Below are positions 18,678 through 27,306 of a stretch of 64,000 nucleotides of DNA, in pieces. Each line of letters starts with the position of its first letter. Position 1 is the first letter of the stretch. The stretch covers positions 1,612,001 to 1,676,000 of the forward strand of contig CBDHFM010000030.1 of the NCBI GenBank assembly GCA_965262505.1, in the 5' to 3' direction. This DNA comes from JACPPO01 sp965262505. Lineage in GTDB: Bacteria; Acidobacteriota; Vicinamibacteria; Vicinamibacterales; UBA2999. Under the pieces are notes generated by a model. It was given only the letters and a program-made list of their open reading frames with translations, was not told where the DNA came from and ran no database searches. The translations under genes were made by a program, and so were the position numbers.

Positions 18678-19145
18678 TTACTCGGTGACGCTTACGGAGA
18701 TCGTCGAGCAGAGCCCTCCGATCGTCTGGTGAAGGTCGTCCCCGATTTGGAGCGTCAGCCGACGCGGGCCGGGTGGCAACTGCATGTCGATGATGTTCTT
18801 GCCGTCGCCGAAGTGGACCCACGGGGCGGCGCTCGGGATCACCTCCCCCGCCGGCAGGCAGTCGGCGTCGATGGCCACGTGGAAGTGGCCGAGGTCGGGC
18901 CTGGTTTCGGTGACCGTGCCCTCCGGCACGGCCGCGATTCGAAAGTCCTCGGCGCCGAACTCCAGCCGCACCGGGCTCTGCACCGTGGCGCCGTCCGCCG
19001 GCTGGATGAAGTAGGCCCGCGGCCCTGTCGGCTCCGGCTCCGGTGCCGGCGCTGGCTCCGGCTGGCTGCACGCCGCACTGGCCAGGGTGATCAGAGCCGC
19101 TGTGAGAGCCGCCGCTACTGTCCGCGCAATCGTTACTGTACCCAT
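18678..19145 (-). CDS. DUF4399-domain lipoprotein
   Basis: 155 residues from ATG 19145. The N-terminus is a lipoprotein signal (LASAAC lipobox near residue 25) followed by a Pro/Glu/Ala spacer. The rest matches the DUF4399 pattern: YFIQPADGATVQSPVRLEFG, GHFHVAID, WVHFGDGKN and LPPGPRRLTLQIGDD. Family members are small periplasmic or outer-membrane-anchored proteins with conserved His residues; the function is not established. It is transcribed divergently from aroC with a 118-bp gap. Confidence 0.85.
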   Translation of the reverse strand: MGTVTIARTVAAALTAALITLASAACSQPEPAPAPEPEPTGPRAYFIQPADGATVQSPVRLEFGAEDFRIAAVPEGTVTETRPDLGHFHVAIDADCLPAGEVIPSAAPWVHFGDGKNIIDMQLPPGPRRLTLQIGDDLHQTIGGLCSTISVSVTE

Positions 19146-19263
19146 AGTACCGGAGAGTGTATCACCGCACCTGTTACCGTAAACAGCGGCGCGCACGCCT
19201 CTTCACCCGCGAGCGTTCAGGCACTCCGGGACCGTACGGCATGGATAGTAAAATGAACGCTTC

Positions 19264-20511
19264 ATGCTGAGATTCCTTACCGCTGGCGAATCGCACGGCC
19301 AGGCGCTCGTCGTCACGCTGGACGGCATGCCCGCGGGGCTTCAGCTCGACATCGACGCACTCAACGAGCAGCTCCGGCGCCGGCAGGGCGGATACGGCCG
19401 CGGGCGCCGGATGGCCATCGAGAGCGACCGGGCGGAAATACTCACAGGGGTCCGGCATGGGCAGACGACCGGGGCGCCAATCGCCCTCCTCATCCGAAAC
19501 CGTGACTGGGTGAACTGGCAGCAGACGATGCACGTCGAGCCGGAGATGCCGGAGGGCGCGAGCGGAGCGAAGCGCCCGGATGTCACCCGCCCCCGCCCCG
19601 GACATGCGGACCTTGCCGGCGCGATCAAATACGGACATGACGACGTCCGCGACGTCCTCGAGCGCGCCAGCGCGCGCGAAACGGCGGCGCGCGTGGCAGC
19701 GGGCAGCCTCGCGCGGCAACTGCTCGGGCGCTTCGGAGTCCGCGTCGCCAGCCACGTCTCGGCCGTCGGCGACGCCATGCTGCCCGAGGATCGGACCGTC
19801 TCGTTTGCCGAGGCGCGGGCCATTCCCGAGGACTCCCCGCTGCGGTGCGCCGACGCGAATGTCCAGCAGCGCATGATCGCGGCAATCGACACAGCGCGCG
19901 ACGCAGGGGACACGCTCGGGGGGGCCTTCGAAGTCATCGCCACCGGCATTCCCCCTGGCCTCGGGTCGTACGTGCAGTGGGATCGCAAGCTTGACGGCCG
20001 CCTCGGCCAGGCCGTGATGTGCATCCACGCCATCAAGGCCGTTGGCATCGGCATCGGGCCCGAAGCCGCGGTCCGGCCGGGCTCCCGGGTCCACGACGAG
20101 ATTCTTCCGGCAGCGGACGGAGACACGCCGCTGCGGCCCACCAACAACGCCGGCGGCCTCGAGGGCGGCGTGACCAACGGCGAAGACGTGCGCGTGCTTG
20201 GGTTCATGAAACCAATTTCAACGCTGATGAAGCCGCTGCGCTCCGTCGATCTGACGACGATGACCGAGGAGCTCGCCGCGATCGAGCGCAGCGACGTCTG
20301 CGCCGTTCCCGCCGCGGCCGTCGTGGGCGAGGCCATGGTGGCCTTCGTCCTGGCCGACGCCTTTCTCGAGAAGTTCGGCGGAGATTCGATCGGAGAGATC
20401 GAACGTCACTACGAGGCGACGGCCGAGCACGTGCGTCGGCGCTTCGCGGCTCGCGGCACCGCGCCACGCCGCCGCGCACGCGTGCGCGGCGGTGGCCCCG
20501 AGTCTGCATGA
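19264..20511 (+). CDS. aroC: Chorismate synthase
   Basis: 415 residues. Converts 5-enolpyruvylshikimate-3-phosphate to chorismate, the precursor consumed by TrpE at the other end of the window; it needs reduced FMN. Signatures: GESHGQALVV at residue ~10, RRQGGYGRGRRM near 40, RPRPGHADLAGAIKYGHDDVRDVLERASARE near 115-145, and NNAGGLEGGVTNGEDV near 300. It ends with a basic C-terminal tail. Its stop overlaps the def start (ATGA), so it heads the operon with def and fmt. Confidence 0.97.
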   Translation: MLRFLTAGESHGQALVVTLDGMPAGLQLDIDALNEQLRRRQGGYGRGRRMAIESDRAEILTGVRHGQTTGAPIALLIRNRDWVNWQQTMHVEPEMPEGASGAKRPDVTRPRPGHADLAGAIKYGHDDVRDVLERASARETAARVAAGSLARQLLGRFGVRVASHVSAVGDAMLPEDRTVSFAEARAIPEDSPLRCADANVQQRMIAAIDTARDAGDTLGGAFEVIATGIPPGLGSYVQWDRKLDGRLGQAVMCIHAIKAVGIGIGPEAAVRPGSRVHDEILPAADGDTPLRPTNNAGGLEGGVTNGEDVRVLGFMKPISTLMKPLRSVDLTTMTEELAAIERSDVCAVPAAAVVGEAMVAFVLADAFLEKFGGDSIGEIERHYEATAEHVRRRFAARGTAPRRRARVRGGGPESA

Positions 20512-21017
20512 TCCTGCCCATCTTCCGCTACGGCGAACAGGCGCTCCACCATCCCGCCGCGCCTGTCACGGACATCACGCCGGACGTGGAGCAGCTCATC
20601 GACAACATGGTCCAGACGATGTACGCCGCGCCTGGCATCGGATTGGCGGCGACGCAGGTCGGTGTTCCGCTGCGAATATTTGTCGCCGACGTATCGGCCG
20701 GACAGAATCAGGAAGACCTCCTCGCGGTCATCAACCCGGAATTGGTCGAGGTTGAGGGCGCCCAGTACGAAGACGAGGGGTGCCTCAGCGTGCCCGGTTT
20801 CAACGCGACAGTGGTGCGGCCGATGCGCGCCGTCGTGAAGGGCCTGGCGCGGGACGGCCATGAACAGGTACTGGAGGGTACCGGCCTCCTGGCCCGCTGC
20901 TTACAGCACGAGATGGATCACCTCGACGGCACGCTCTTCGTGGATCGGCTCCGCGGGCTCCAGAAGACTCTCATCGTGCGAAAGATCAAGAAGCTTTCGC
21001 GCTCCGGAAAGTGGTAG
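20508..21017 (+). CDS. def: Peptide deformylase
   Basis: 169 residues. Removes the N-formyl group from nascent proteins in the cytoplasm. The three metal/active-site motifs are intact: GIGLAATQVG (~residue 45), EGCLSVPG with the metal-binding Cys (~90) and LQHEMDHLDG with HExxH (~135). ATG 20508 overlaps the aroC stop, and its end overlaps the fmt start. The def-fmt pairing is widespread and fits their linked functions. Confidence 0.97.
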   Translation: MILPIFRYGEQALHHPAAPVTDITPDVEQLIDNMVQTMYAAPGIGLAATQVGVPLRIFVADVSAGQNQEDLLAVINPELVEVEGAQYEDEGCLSVPGFNATVVRPMRAVVKGLARDGHEQVLEGTGLLARCLQHEMDHLDGTLFVDRLRGLQKTLIVRKIKKLSRSGKW

Positions 21018-21979
21018 GTGCACTCCGCATCGTATTCCTCGGTACGCCTCAGTTTGCGGTGCCGACCCTGCAGGCGCTTCTCGCGTCCCGGCATCAGGTG
21101 TGCGGCGTGGTCACGCAGCCGGATCGCCCCCGCGGCCGGGGGCGGCAGGTGTCACACTCCCCCGTCAAGGCGATCACGGCGGAGCGCGGGCTGCCGCTGC
21201 TTCAGCCCGAGCGGCTGAAGGATCTGGCGGTTGCGGCGACGCTCCGCGCATGGGCGCCCGACCTCGGCGTCGTGGCGGCGTACGGCAAGCTCATCCCCGA
21301 GGAGATCCTCCCGCTGCCGCGACTCGGCATGATCAACGTCCACGCCTCGCTCCTGCCGAAGTATCGCGGTGCCGCGCCGGTGCAGCGTGCCGTCATCGAC
21401 GGCGAGCGCGAAACCGGGGTGACGATCATGCGCGTCGAGAAGATGCTCGATGCCGGTCCGATGCTCGCGAAGATCACTCGCCCGATCGGCCCCGACGACA
21501 CGAGCGATGCCGTCGAGCGCGACCTCGCACGGATGGGCGCCCGCCTGCTGGTCGACGTGGTAGAGCAGATCGCAGCGGGTACCGAGAAGGAAGAGCTGCA
21601 GGACTTCATGATGTGCAGCTACGCGGCGCGGCTGACGAAGGACGAAGGGCTCATCGACTGGTCGCTGCCGGCGTCGTACATTCACAACCGCGTGCGTGGC
21701 CTGCACCCCTGGCCGCATGCGTACACGTATCTCGAACGTGCGCGACTCATCCTGCTGAGGACCCGCGTAGAGGATGAGACCGCCGACGCGGTGCCAGGTA
21801 CGATCGTCGAGATCTCGCGCGATGCCCTTCATGTGGCTACCGGGCACGGAGAGCGGATCGCGATCGAGCAGGTTCAACGGGAAGGCGGTCGTCCGCTGCA
21901 GATGCGCGAGTTTCTCGCCGGCCACAAGGTGACGTCCGGGGCGCAGCTCGGCGGACCTGAAGACCAGGGACGGACCTGA
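21011..21979 (+). CDS. fmt: Methionyl-tRNA formyltransferase
   Basis: 322 residues; formylates initiator Met-tRNA using 10-formyltetrahydrofolate. The GTG start at 21011 overlaps the def stop. Motifs: RIVFLGTPQFAVPTL at the N-terminus, QPDRPRGRGRQ near 40, INVHASLLPKYRGAAPVQRAVIDGE near 105-130 with the catalytic Asn/His/Asp set, and ETGVTIM. The C-terminal domain (residues ~210-310) has the tRNA-binding WPHAYTYL stretch. Confidence 0.97.
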   Translation: MVGALRIVFLGTPQFAVPTLQALLASRHQVCGVVTQPDRPRGRGRQVSHSPVKAITAERGLPLLQPERLKDLAVAATLRAWAPDLGVVAAYGKLIPEEILPLPRLGMINVHASLLPKYRGAAPVQRAVIDGERETGVTIMRVEKMLDAGPMLAKITRPIGPDDTSDAVERDLARMGARLLVDVVEQIAAGTEKEELQDFMMCSYAARLTKDEGLIDWSLPASYIHNRVRGLHPWPHAYTYLERARLILLRTRVEDETADAVPGTIVEISRDALHVATGHGERIAIEQVQREGGRPLQMREFLAGHKVTSGAQLGGPEDQGRT

Positions 21980-22015
21980 GGAGCCGCCCCTGCGGTTCAG
22001 GCACATGCGTCGCTC

Positions 22016-22078
22016 GGACCGCTATGCGGCTTCTTACGGGGATTCTGTACCCGTAGTGCCGGAACCGCATAGCGGTCC
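22016..22078. repeat. REP-like inverted pair / large hairpin between fmt and rsmB
   Basis: Perfect 14-bp arms GGACCGCTATGCGG (22016-22029) and CCGCATAGCGGTCC (22065-22078) enclose 35 bp, which itself has inverted ACGGG/CCCGT. Reading from CCCGTAGTG (22050 on), the right half has the form GTAG plus palindrome typical of REP elements; the left half is a diverged copy on the other strand. The CCCGTA...GTAGTG lead resembles the REP ends at 50206 and 50790. Confidence 0.6.
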
Positions 22079-22080
22079 TG

Positions 22081-22097
22081 GGCGCGCGAAGCGCGCC
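22081..22097. repeat. Short perfect hairpin
   Basis: GGCGCGC (22081-22087), loop GAA, GCGCGCC (22091-22097). It is the second of three consecutive hairpins in the 200-bp fmt-rsmB gap. No T-run follows. Confidence 0.5.
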
Positions 22098-22123
22098 AAA
22101 GAGACGCTGTCAAACCAGGCAAA

Positions 22124-22152
22124 GGCTCTGCGGGAATATCAAGGGCAGAGCC
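22124..22152. repeat. 8-bp inverted repeat before rsmB
   Basis: GGCTCTGC (22124-22131) and GCAGAGCC (22145-22152) with a 13-nt loop, ending about 30 bp before the chosen rsmB start. It could be an mRNA leader structure or part of the REP-like cluster. Confidence 0.45.
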
Positions 22153-22183
22153 GTTGGCTGGTTGCGAGCATGGCGAGCAGTCT

Positions 22184-23572
22184 GTGATTGGCCCGGCCCG
22201 CACTGCGGCCTATCATGCGTTGCGCGCGATTGCCGGCGAGCGGTCCGACCTTCCGTCCGCGCTTGCGCGCGGCCGTGAGTACCTTTCCGACGAACGCGAC
22301 CGCGCGCTCGCGGCCGAGATCGTCACGGGCACGCTGCGATCGCAGCGAAATCTCGACTGCCTGGTCGAACATTTCGCGAATCGGCGGATCGCGAAGATCG
22401 ACCCGGACGTTCTCCACGTCCTCAGACTGAGCCTCTACCAGCTCCTGCACCTGGACCGCGTCCCCGCGTCGGCCGTTGTGGACGATGCCGTGGATCTCGT
22501 GCGACAGGCGCGCAAGCCGAGCGCGGCCGGCTTCGTGAATGCCGTCCTCCGCACCGCGCTGCGGCAGCGACACCGGTTGCCGCTGCCGCCGAGGCCAGAC
22601 ACCACGAGCGATCACGCCGCCGCGTTGGCCTACCTTGGGGTCACCCACTCGCATCCTGAATGGCTCGTCGAACGCTGGATCGAGAGACATGGCTTCGACG
22701 CGTCCGAGCGCTGGGTCCGCTTCAACAACGAAACGCCGAGGCTGACACTGCGCGCCAACACGCTCCGGGGCGGCCGCGACGCGGTCGCGACGACCCTGCG
22801 TGCGGCCGGCGTTGAAACGGAGCCGACGCCCCACGCGCCGGACGGGTTGATCGTGACTGCGGGGAACCCGCTGCGCGCGCCGGGCTATGGTTCCTCCTCC
22901 TGTTTCTCCCCCGACTCCTTCTTCGGTTCGTTCTTCGTGCAGGACGAAGCGTCGCAGCTCGTGAGCCTCGTCGTGGCGGCCCGACCCGGCGAGCGGGTGC
23001 TCGACCTCTGCGCGTCGCCTGGCGGCAAGACTGTCGCCATGGCCGCCGACATCCGCGACACCGGTGTACTGGTTGCCTGCGACGTGCGGGCACGCCGCGT
23101 CGGGCTCCTGCGCGACACCGTGCAGGCCAGCGGTGCCGCATGCATCCGTGTGGCGCGCGTGGCCGCATCCGGGCCACTGCCTTTCGCGCAGGTATTCGAT
23201 CGTGTGCTCGTGGACGCGCCCTGTTCGGGTCTCGGCACGATCCGACGCGACCCCGACATCCGCTGGCGTCGCAGCGAGCGTGACCTGACAGGCCTTGCGC
23301 ACGATCAACTCGCTCTGCTCACACGCGCGGCGGCCCTCGTACGACCGCGCGGCAGGCTCGTCTACGCGACCTGTTCGAGCGAGCCCGACGAGAACGAGGC
23401 GGTCGTCGATGCGTTTCTCTCCGCGCACGATGCATTCACGCTCGTGGATCTCCACGGCGACACGTCGCCGCGCCTGGCGCCCTTCCTCGACGAGCGGGGC
23501 ATGATGCGGACGCTCCCGTTCGCACACGGACTCGAGGCGTTCTTCGCCGCCGCCCTTAAACGAAGGCCCTAG
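22184..23572 (+). CDS. rsmB: 16S rRNA (cytosine(967)-C(5))-methyltransferase RsmB
   Basis: 462 residues from GTG 22184 (VIGPARTAAYHALRAI), the normal start region; an in-frame TTG at 22154 would add 10 residues of no similarity. The NusB-like RNA-binding domain (residues ~1-140) includes AGFVNAVLR. The methyltransferase domain has the SAM motif VLDLCASPGGKT (~285), the VDAPCSGLGTIRRDPDIRW motif with the first catalytic Cys, and RLVYATCSS with the second. A Ser/Phe-rich insertion lies just before FFVQDEAS (22885-22935). Follows fmt, a common order. Confidence 0.95.
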   Translation: MIGPARTAAYHALRAIAGERSDLPSALARGREYLSDERDRALAAEIVTGTLRSQRNLDCLVEHFANRRIAKIDPDVLHVLRLSLYQLLHLDRVPASAVVDDAVDLVRQARKPSAAGFVNAVLRTALRQRHRLPLPPRPDTTSDHAAALAYLGVTHSHPEWLVERWIERHGFDASERWVRFNNETPRLTLRANTLRGGRDAVATTLRAAGVETEPTPHAPDGLIVTAGNPLRAPGYGSSSCFSPDSFFGSFFVQDEASQLVSLVVAARPGERVLDLCASPGGKTVAMAADIRDTGVLVACDVRARRVGLLRDTVQASGAACIRVARVAASGPLPFAQVFDRVLVDAPCSGLGTIRRDPDIRWRRSERDLTGLAHDQLALLTRAAALVRPRGRLVYATCSSEPDENEAVVDAFLSAHDAFTLVDLHGDTSPRLAPFLDERGMMRTLPFAHGLEAFFAAALKRRP

Positions 23573-23609
23573 AAAGCCTAAAGCCTCGCGGTGTTCGTGG
23601 TACGATCAC

Positions 23610-24338
23610 ATGGATATGCCGCTTGGGAGACGCGTCTGGGTCCTCGGGAAACTGCTCCTGCTCGTAGGCGCGCTCGGCGCGACCTTCGTGCTGTTCGCGC
23701 TGTTGGCAATGCGCGTGGCGCTGCGCGCGAGCGACGTGCAGGTGCCGGACATGATCGGCGTCACACTAGCCGACGCCTCTCAGACCGCCGCGGCGTTCGG
23801 CCTTGCGCTGCGGATCGATCCCAATCAGCGCGCCGACGAACGTGTGCCCGCCGGCAGCGTCATGCAGCAGGAGCCGGCGCCGGGCGTCCAAGCCCGTCGG
23901 CAGCGCACTATTCGCGTGTGGGTCAGCTCCGGTCCACACACGACGACCGTTCCAGAACTCGTTGGGCAGACCGAACGCACGGCCAGAATCCGCCTCGATG
24001 AGGACGGCCTCGACATCGCCGCCACGTCTGAATTCCGGTCCCCGGACTATCCGGCTGACGCCGTCGTCGCCCAGGACCCGGCGCCGGCGTCCCTCGCGCC
24101 CCGCGTGTCGGTGCTGGTCAACCGCGGCGAACAGGCCGCAACCTACGTGATGCCGGATCTGATCGGCACCAATGGCGAGCGAGCCTCCGAGACGCTGCGA
24201 GCAAGAGGGTTTCGCGTCAGCATCGTCGGCTCGCAGCCGTACCAGGGCGTGCCGCCCGGCACCGTTGTACGGCAGCAGCCTGCGGGTGGCTTTCGTGTCG
24301 GCCCGGCCGACTCGATCTCTCTCGAGGTGAGCCGGTGA
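23610..24338 (+). CDS. Membrane-anchored PASTA-domain protein
   Basis: 242 residues. One N-terminal membrane segment (LLLLVGALGATFVLFALLA, residues ~15-35) is followed by three PASTA domains (~42-108, 109-175, 176-242). Each opens with V-P-(D/E)-(M/L)-(I/V)-G and carries a 'GxV..Q.P.PG' turn. PASTA domains bind muropeptides in Ser/Thr kinases and penicillin-binding proteins; here no kinase domain is attached. Found between rsmB and rpe and overlapping the rpe start (GTGA), so probably co-transcribed. Confidence 0.85.
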   Translation: MDMPLGRRVWVLGKLLLLVGALGATFVLFALLAMRVALRASDVQVPDMIGVTLADASQTAAAFGLALRIDPNQRADERVPAGSVMQQEPAPGVQARRQRTIRVWVSSGPHTTTVPELVGQTERTARIRLDEDGLDIAATSEFRSPDYPADAVVAQDPAPASLAPRVSVLVNRGEQAATYVMPDLIGTNGERASETLRARGFRVSIVGSQPYQGVPPGTVVRQQPAGGFRVGPADSISLEVSR

Positions 24339-25033
24339 CCAGTCGATTCGCCTGGCCAGCCGACGGGGTACAGATCGCGCCGTCCGTTCTGTCGGCAAAC
24401 CTCGCGGATCTCGGGAGCAGTATCGCCGCCGTCGAGCGCGGGGGCGCCGATCTGATCCACATCGACGTCATGGACGGCCACTTCGTCCCGAATATCACAA
24501 TCGGCCAGCCGGTGGTCCGTGCCATCAAGCGGGTCGCCACACGCCCGCTCGACGTGCACTTGATGATCGAGGAGCCGGATCGTTACGTGGACGAGTTCGT
24601 GAACGCCGGAGCGAACATGCTGTCGGTGCACGTGGAGGTAACGCGACATCTCCATCGCACGATTGAGCACATCAAGAGCCTGGGCGCCAAGGCGGGCGCT
24701 GTGCTCAACCCGTCGACGCCGGTGTCCGCGCTGGTGGAAATCGCCACGGTCCTCGACTTCGTGCTCGTCATGACGGTGAATCCTGGGCTCAGCGGCCAGG
24801 CCTTTATTCGGGAGGGCCTGGACAAGGTTCGTCGCGTGCGCGACGTGCTCGTCCGGGCTGAATCCTCCGCGCGCATCGAGATTGACGGCGGCATCGACAC
24901 CGCCAGCGCGGTGGAGGCCATCGAGGCCGGCGCGTCGATCCTTGTGGCGGGCAAGGCCATCTTCGGCACCTCCGATCCCGAGGCCGCCACCCGCGCCCTC
25001 CGTTCCGCGGCTGGCTCCACCACCTCGACATGA
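24335..25033 (+). CDS. rpe: Ribulose-phosphate 3-epimerase
   Basis: 232 residues; interconverts ribulose-5-phosphate and xylulose-5-phosphate in the pentose phosphate pathway. TIM-barrel signatures: APSVLSANLADL (~15), HIDVMDGHFVPNITIG (~45) with the metal-binding His and Asp, LDVHLMIEEP (~70), VLVMTVNPGLSGQ (~145) and EIDGGID (~180). The GTG start overlaps the PASTA gene stop and the end overlaps the thioesterase start. Confidence 0.96.
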   Translation: MTSRFAWPADGVQIAPSVLSANLADLGSSIAAVERGGADLIHIDVMDGHFVPNITIGQPVVRAIKRVATRPLDVHLMIEEPDRYVDEFVNAGANMLSVHVEVTRHLHRTIEHIKSLGAKAGAVLNPSTPVSALVEIATVLDFVLVMTVNPGLSGQAFIREGLDKVRRVRDVLVRAESSARIEIDGGIDTASAVEAIEAGASILVAGKAIFGTSDPEAATRALRSAAGSTTST

Positions 25034-25518
25034 CAAGAAGGCCCCGGGCCTCAGACCCTGCGCCTCAGGTCTCGTCTGACGCCCGCGCGCTCAATCTGCC
25101 CGGCCCAGAGCTCCTCGGCCTCGGCACGACCCGTACGGCGCGGCTCCGCGTGCGATACGCCGAAACGGATCGCATGGGGGTCGTCTACTACGCCAACTAT
25201 CTCGTATGGTTCGAGGTCGGACGCACCGAGTGGCTGCGCCTGACCGGCTGGAGCTACCGCGAGATGGAGTGCGACGGGATCTCGCTGCCTGTGATCGAAG
25301 CTCATTGCGAATATCGACAGCCCGCGCGGTACGACGACCAAATCGAGATCGCGACGCGGGGCACCCTAGTGACGCCGGTCCGGATCAGGTTTGACTATGA
25401 AGTCGCACGCGCGGCCGACGGCACGATCGCCGCCATCGGCCACACGGTACATGCCGCCGTCGACACCAGCGGCAAGCCATGCCGTCTGCCGGCGCACGTC
25501 CGGGACATGCTCGCGTGA
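25030..25518 (+). CDS. Acyl-CoA thioesterase, YbgC/4-hydroxybenzoyl-CoA type
   Basis: 162 residues with a hotdog fold. The first ~35 residues are a non-conserved lead; the domain begins at ARLRVRYAETDRMGVVYYANYLVWFEVGR, which contains the catalytic Asp of the YbgC group. The substrate is uncertain: YbgC partners the Tol-Pal system in proteobacteria, but no tol genes are here. Overlaps rpe (ATGA) and the epimerase (GTGA). Confidence 0.88.
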   Translation: MTRRPRASDPAPQVSSDARALNLPGPELLGLGTTRTARLRVRYAETDRMGVVYYANYLVWFEVGRTEWLRLTGWSYREMECDGISLPVIEAHCEYRQPARYDDQIEIATRGTLVTPVRIRFDYEVARAADGTIAAIGHTVHAAVDTSGKPCRLPAHVRDMLA

Positions 25519-26456
25519 AGGCGCTCGTGACCGGCGCCGCCGGCTTTATCGGTTCCCATCTTGCCGAACGCCTCGTTCTGGCCGGCGCGACGGTCACCGG
25601 GATCGACTGTTTCGCGGACTATTACCCGCGTGAAGTGAAGGAGCGCAACCTGGCGCGGCTCCGAGGCTCCGCAACCTTCACACTCGTCGAGTCAGCCCTG
25701 GCCGACACCGACCTGCCGACGCTGCTGGACGGCGTCACGCACGTGTTTCACCTGGCGGCGCAACCTGGAGTGCGCAAGAGCTGGGGACAGGATTTTTGCG
25801 TCTATACCGTCAACAACGTGGAAGCGACCCAGATCCTGCTCGAAGCCTGCGTCGGGAAGCCGATCGAGCGGCTCGTCTACGCGTCGAGTTCATCGGTCTA
25901 CGGAGACGCCGTGACACTGCCGATGCGGGAAGATGCGCGGCCACAGCCTGTGTCGCCGTACGGGGTGACGAAGCTCGCCGCCGAGCAGCTCTGCTACCTG
26001 TACCACGTCAGTCACGGCGTCCCGGCCGTCTCCCTCCGGTACTTCACTGTCTATGGGCCCCGGCAGCGCCCCGACATGGGATTCGCACGGTTTCTGCGTG
26101 CGGTGACACGCGGGGATGCGGTGCGACAATTCGGGGATGGCCGGCAATCCCGCGACTTCACGTTCGTGGCCGATGCGGTGGCAGCGACCGTGACAGCCGC
26201 GACACACGGGAAGCCCGGAGGTGTCTACAATATTGGTGGTGGATCCCGGGTCGAGTTACTCGACGTCTTCGAGTTGATCCGCCGGGTGACCGGCCGCCCC
26301 GTGCGGGTCGAACGGGCGGAGGCGCAGCGGGGCGACATGCGGAACACCGACGCGGACACCACGCGCGCGCGGGCGGATTTGGCGTTTGCTCCGAGCACCA
26401 CGCTCGAAGAAGGGCTGCGTGCCCAGTACGAATGGATGACGGCAGGACATGACTGA
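25515..26456 (+). CDS. NAD-dependent sugar-nucleotide epimerase/dehydratase
   Basis: 313 residues from GTG 25515 (VKALVTGAAGFIGSHLAERL). Extended short-chain dehydrogenase: the NAD loop GAAGFIG, a SSSSVYGD stretch with the catalytic Ser, and YGVTKLAAE with the YxxxK pair. The closest pattern is UDP-glucose or UDP-glucuronate 4-epimerase (SLRYFTVYGPRQRPDM). With the nucleotidyltransferase and phosphomutase at 28643-31059 it suggests surface polysaccharide precursor synthesis. The exact sugar cannot be assigned. Confidence 0.88.
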   Translation: MKALVTGAAGFIGSHLAERLVLAGATVTGIDCFADYYPREVKERNLARLRGSATFTLVESALADTDLPTLLDGVTHVFHLAAQPGVRKSWGQDFCVYTVNNVEATQILLEACVGKPIERLVYASSSSVYGDAVTLPMREDARPQPVSPYGVTKLAAEQLCYLYHVSHGVPAVSLRYFTVYGPRQRPDMGFARFLRAVTRGDAVRQFGDGRQSRDFTFVADAVAATVTAATHGKPGGVYNIGGGSRVELLDVFELIRRVTGRPVRVERAEAQRGDMRNTDADTTRARADLAFAPSTTLEEGLRAQYEWMTAGHD

Positions 26457-27237
26457 AGGCTGGCTGCACCGCCGGTGGCGAATCATCGGCATGTTGGCGC
26501 TAGTTGTCGCCTGGGCGGCCTGCAGCCCCAGGCAGACCACCCTTCCGCCTGACACGGCGCAGGCCGATCGGTTCCTGTTTGAGCGCGGCATGGAATCGCT
26601 TGAAATGGAACGGTGGCTCGACGCGCGTACCTACTTCCTGCAGATCATCGACGGATACCCGCAGAGTCCGTTCAGGCCTGATGCCAAGCTGGGCATGGGC
26701 GACGCGTATCTCGGCGAGGGCACGTCCGAATCGTACGTGCTCGGCGCCAACGAATTCAGGGAATTCCTGATGTTCTATCCCACGAATCCACGAGCCGACT
26801 ACGCGCAATACAAACTCGCGATGACGCACTTCGGGCAGATGCGTGCACCAGAGCGCGATCAGACCGAGACCACGGCCGCGCTTGCCGAGTTCGAGGTGTT
26901 CTTCGAGAACCACGCCGAGAGTCCGCTCACCGCTGAAGTGAGGGAGAACTGGCGCGTCGCCCGCGACCGGCTGAGCGAGGCGTCGTTTCGTATCGGCTTC
27001 CACTACTACAGGATCGATTGGTATCCGGGCGCGATCGACCGTTTCCGCGAAGTGCTTCGCGACGACCCCGAATTCAGCGGCCGCGACGCGATCTACTTCT
27101 ATCTGGCGGAATCGCTCGCCAGGACCGATAAGAACGCTGAAGCGATCCCGTACTTCGAGCGGCTGCTCGCGGAGTTCGACAGCAGCGACCACCTCAGAGA
27201 CGCGGAAACTCGGCTTCAAGAGCTGAAGAATCAGTAA
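26449..27237 (+). CDS. bamD: Outer membrane protein assembly factor BamD
   Basis: 262-residue lipoprotein (lipobox AWAAC near residue 24) with BamD-type TPR helices: RWLDARTYFLQIIDGYPQSPFRPDAKLGMGDAYLGEG (~55-90), FLMFYPTNPRADYAQYKLA (~105-125), and later EAIPYFERLLAEFDSS. BamD is the essential lipoprotein of the BAM complex that inserts outer-membrane beta-barrels, so a diderm envelope is implied. It overlaps the epimerase stop by 8 bp. Confidence 0.9.
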   Translation: MTEGWLHRRWRIIGMLALVVAWAACSPRQTTLPPDTAQADRFLFERGMESLEMERWLDARTYFLQIIDGYPQSPFRPDAKLGMGDAYLGEGTSESYVLGANEFREFLMFYPTNPRADYAQYKLAMTHFGQMRAPERDQTETTAALAEFEVFFENHAESPLTAEVRENWRVARDRLSEASFRIGFHYYRIDWYPGAIDRFREVLRDDPEFSGRDAIYFYLAESLARTDKNAEAIPYFERLLAEFDSSDHLRDAETRLQELKNQ

Positions 27238-27306
27238 CTTATCGATAGTCGCACCAGAGGGTGCGCGTTTACGAGCGATTGCCCATGACCATCAGATACC
27301 CGATCG

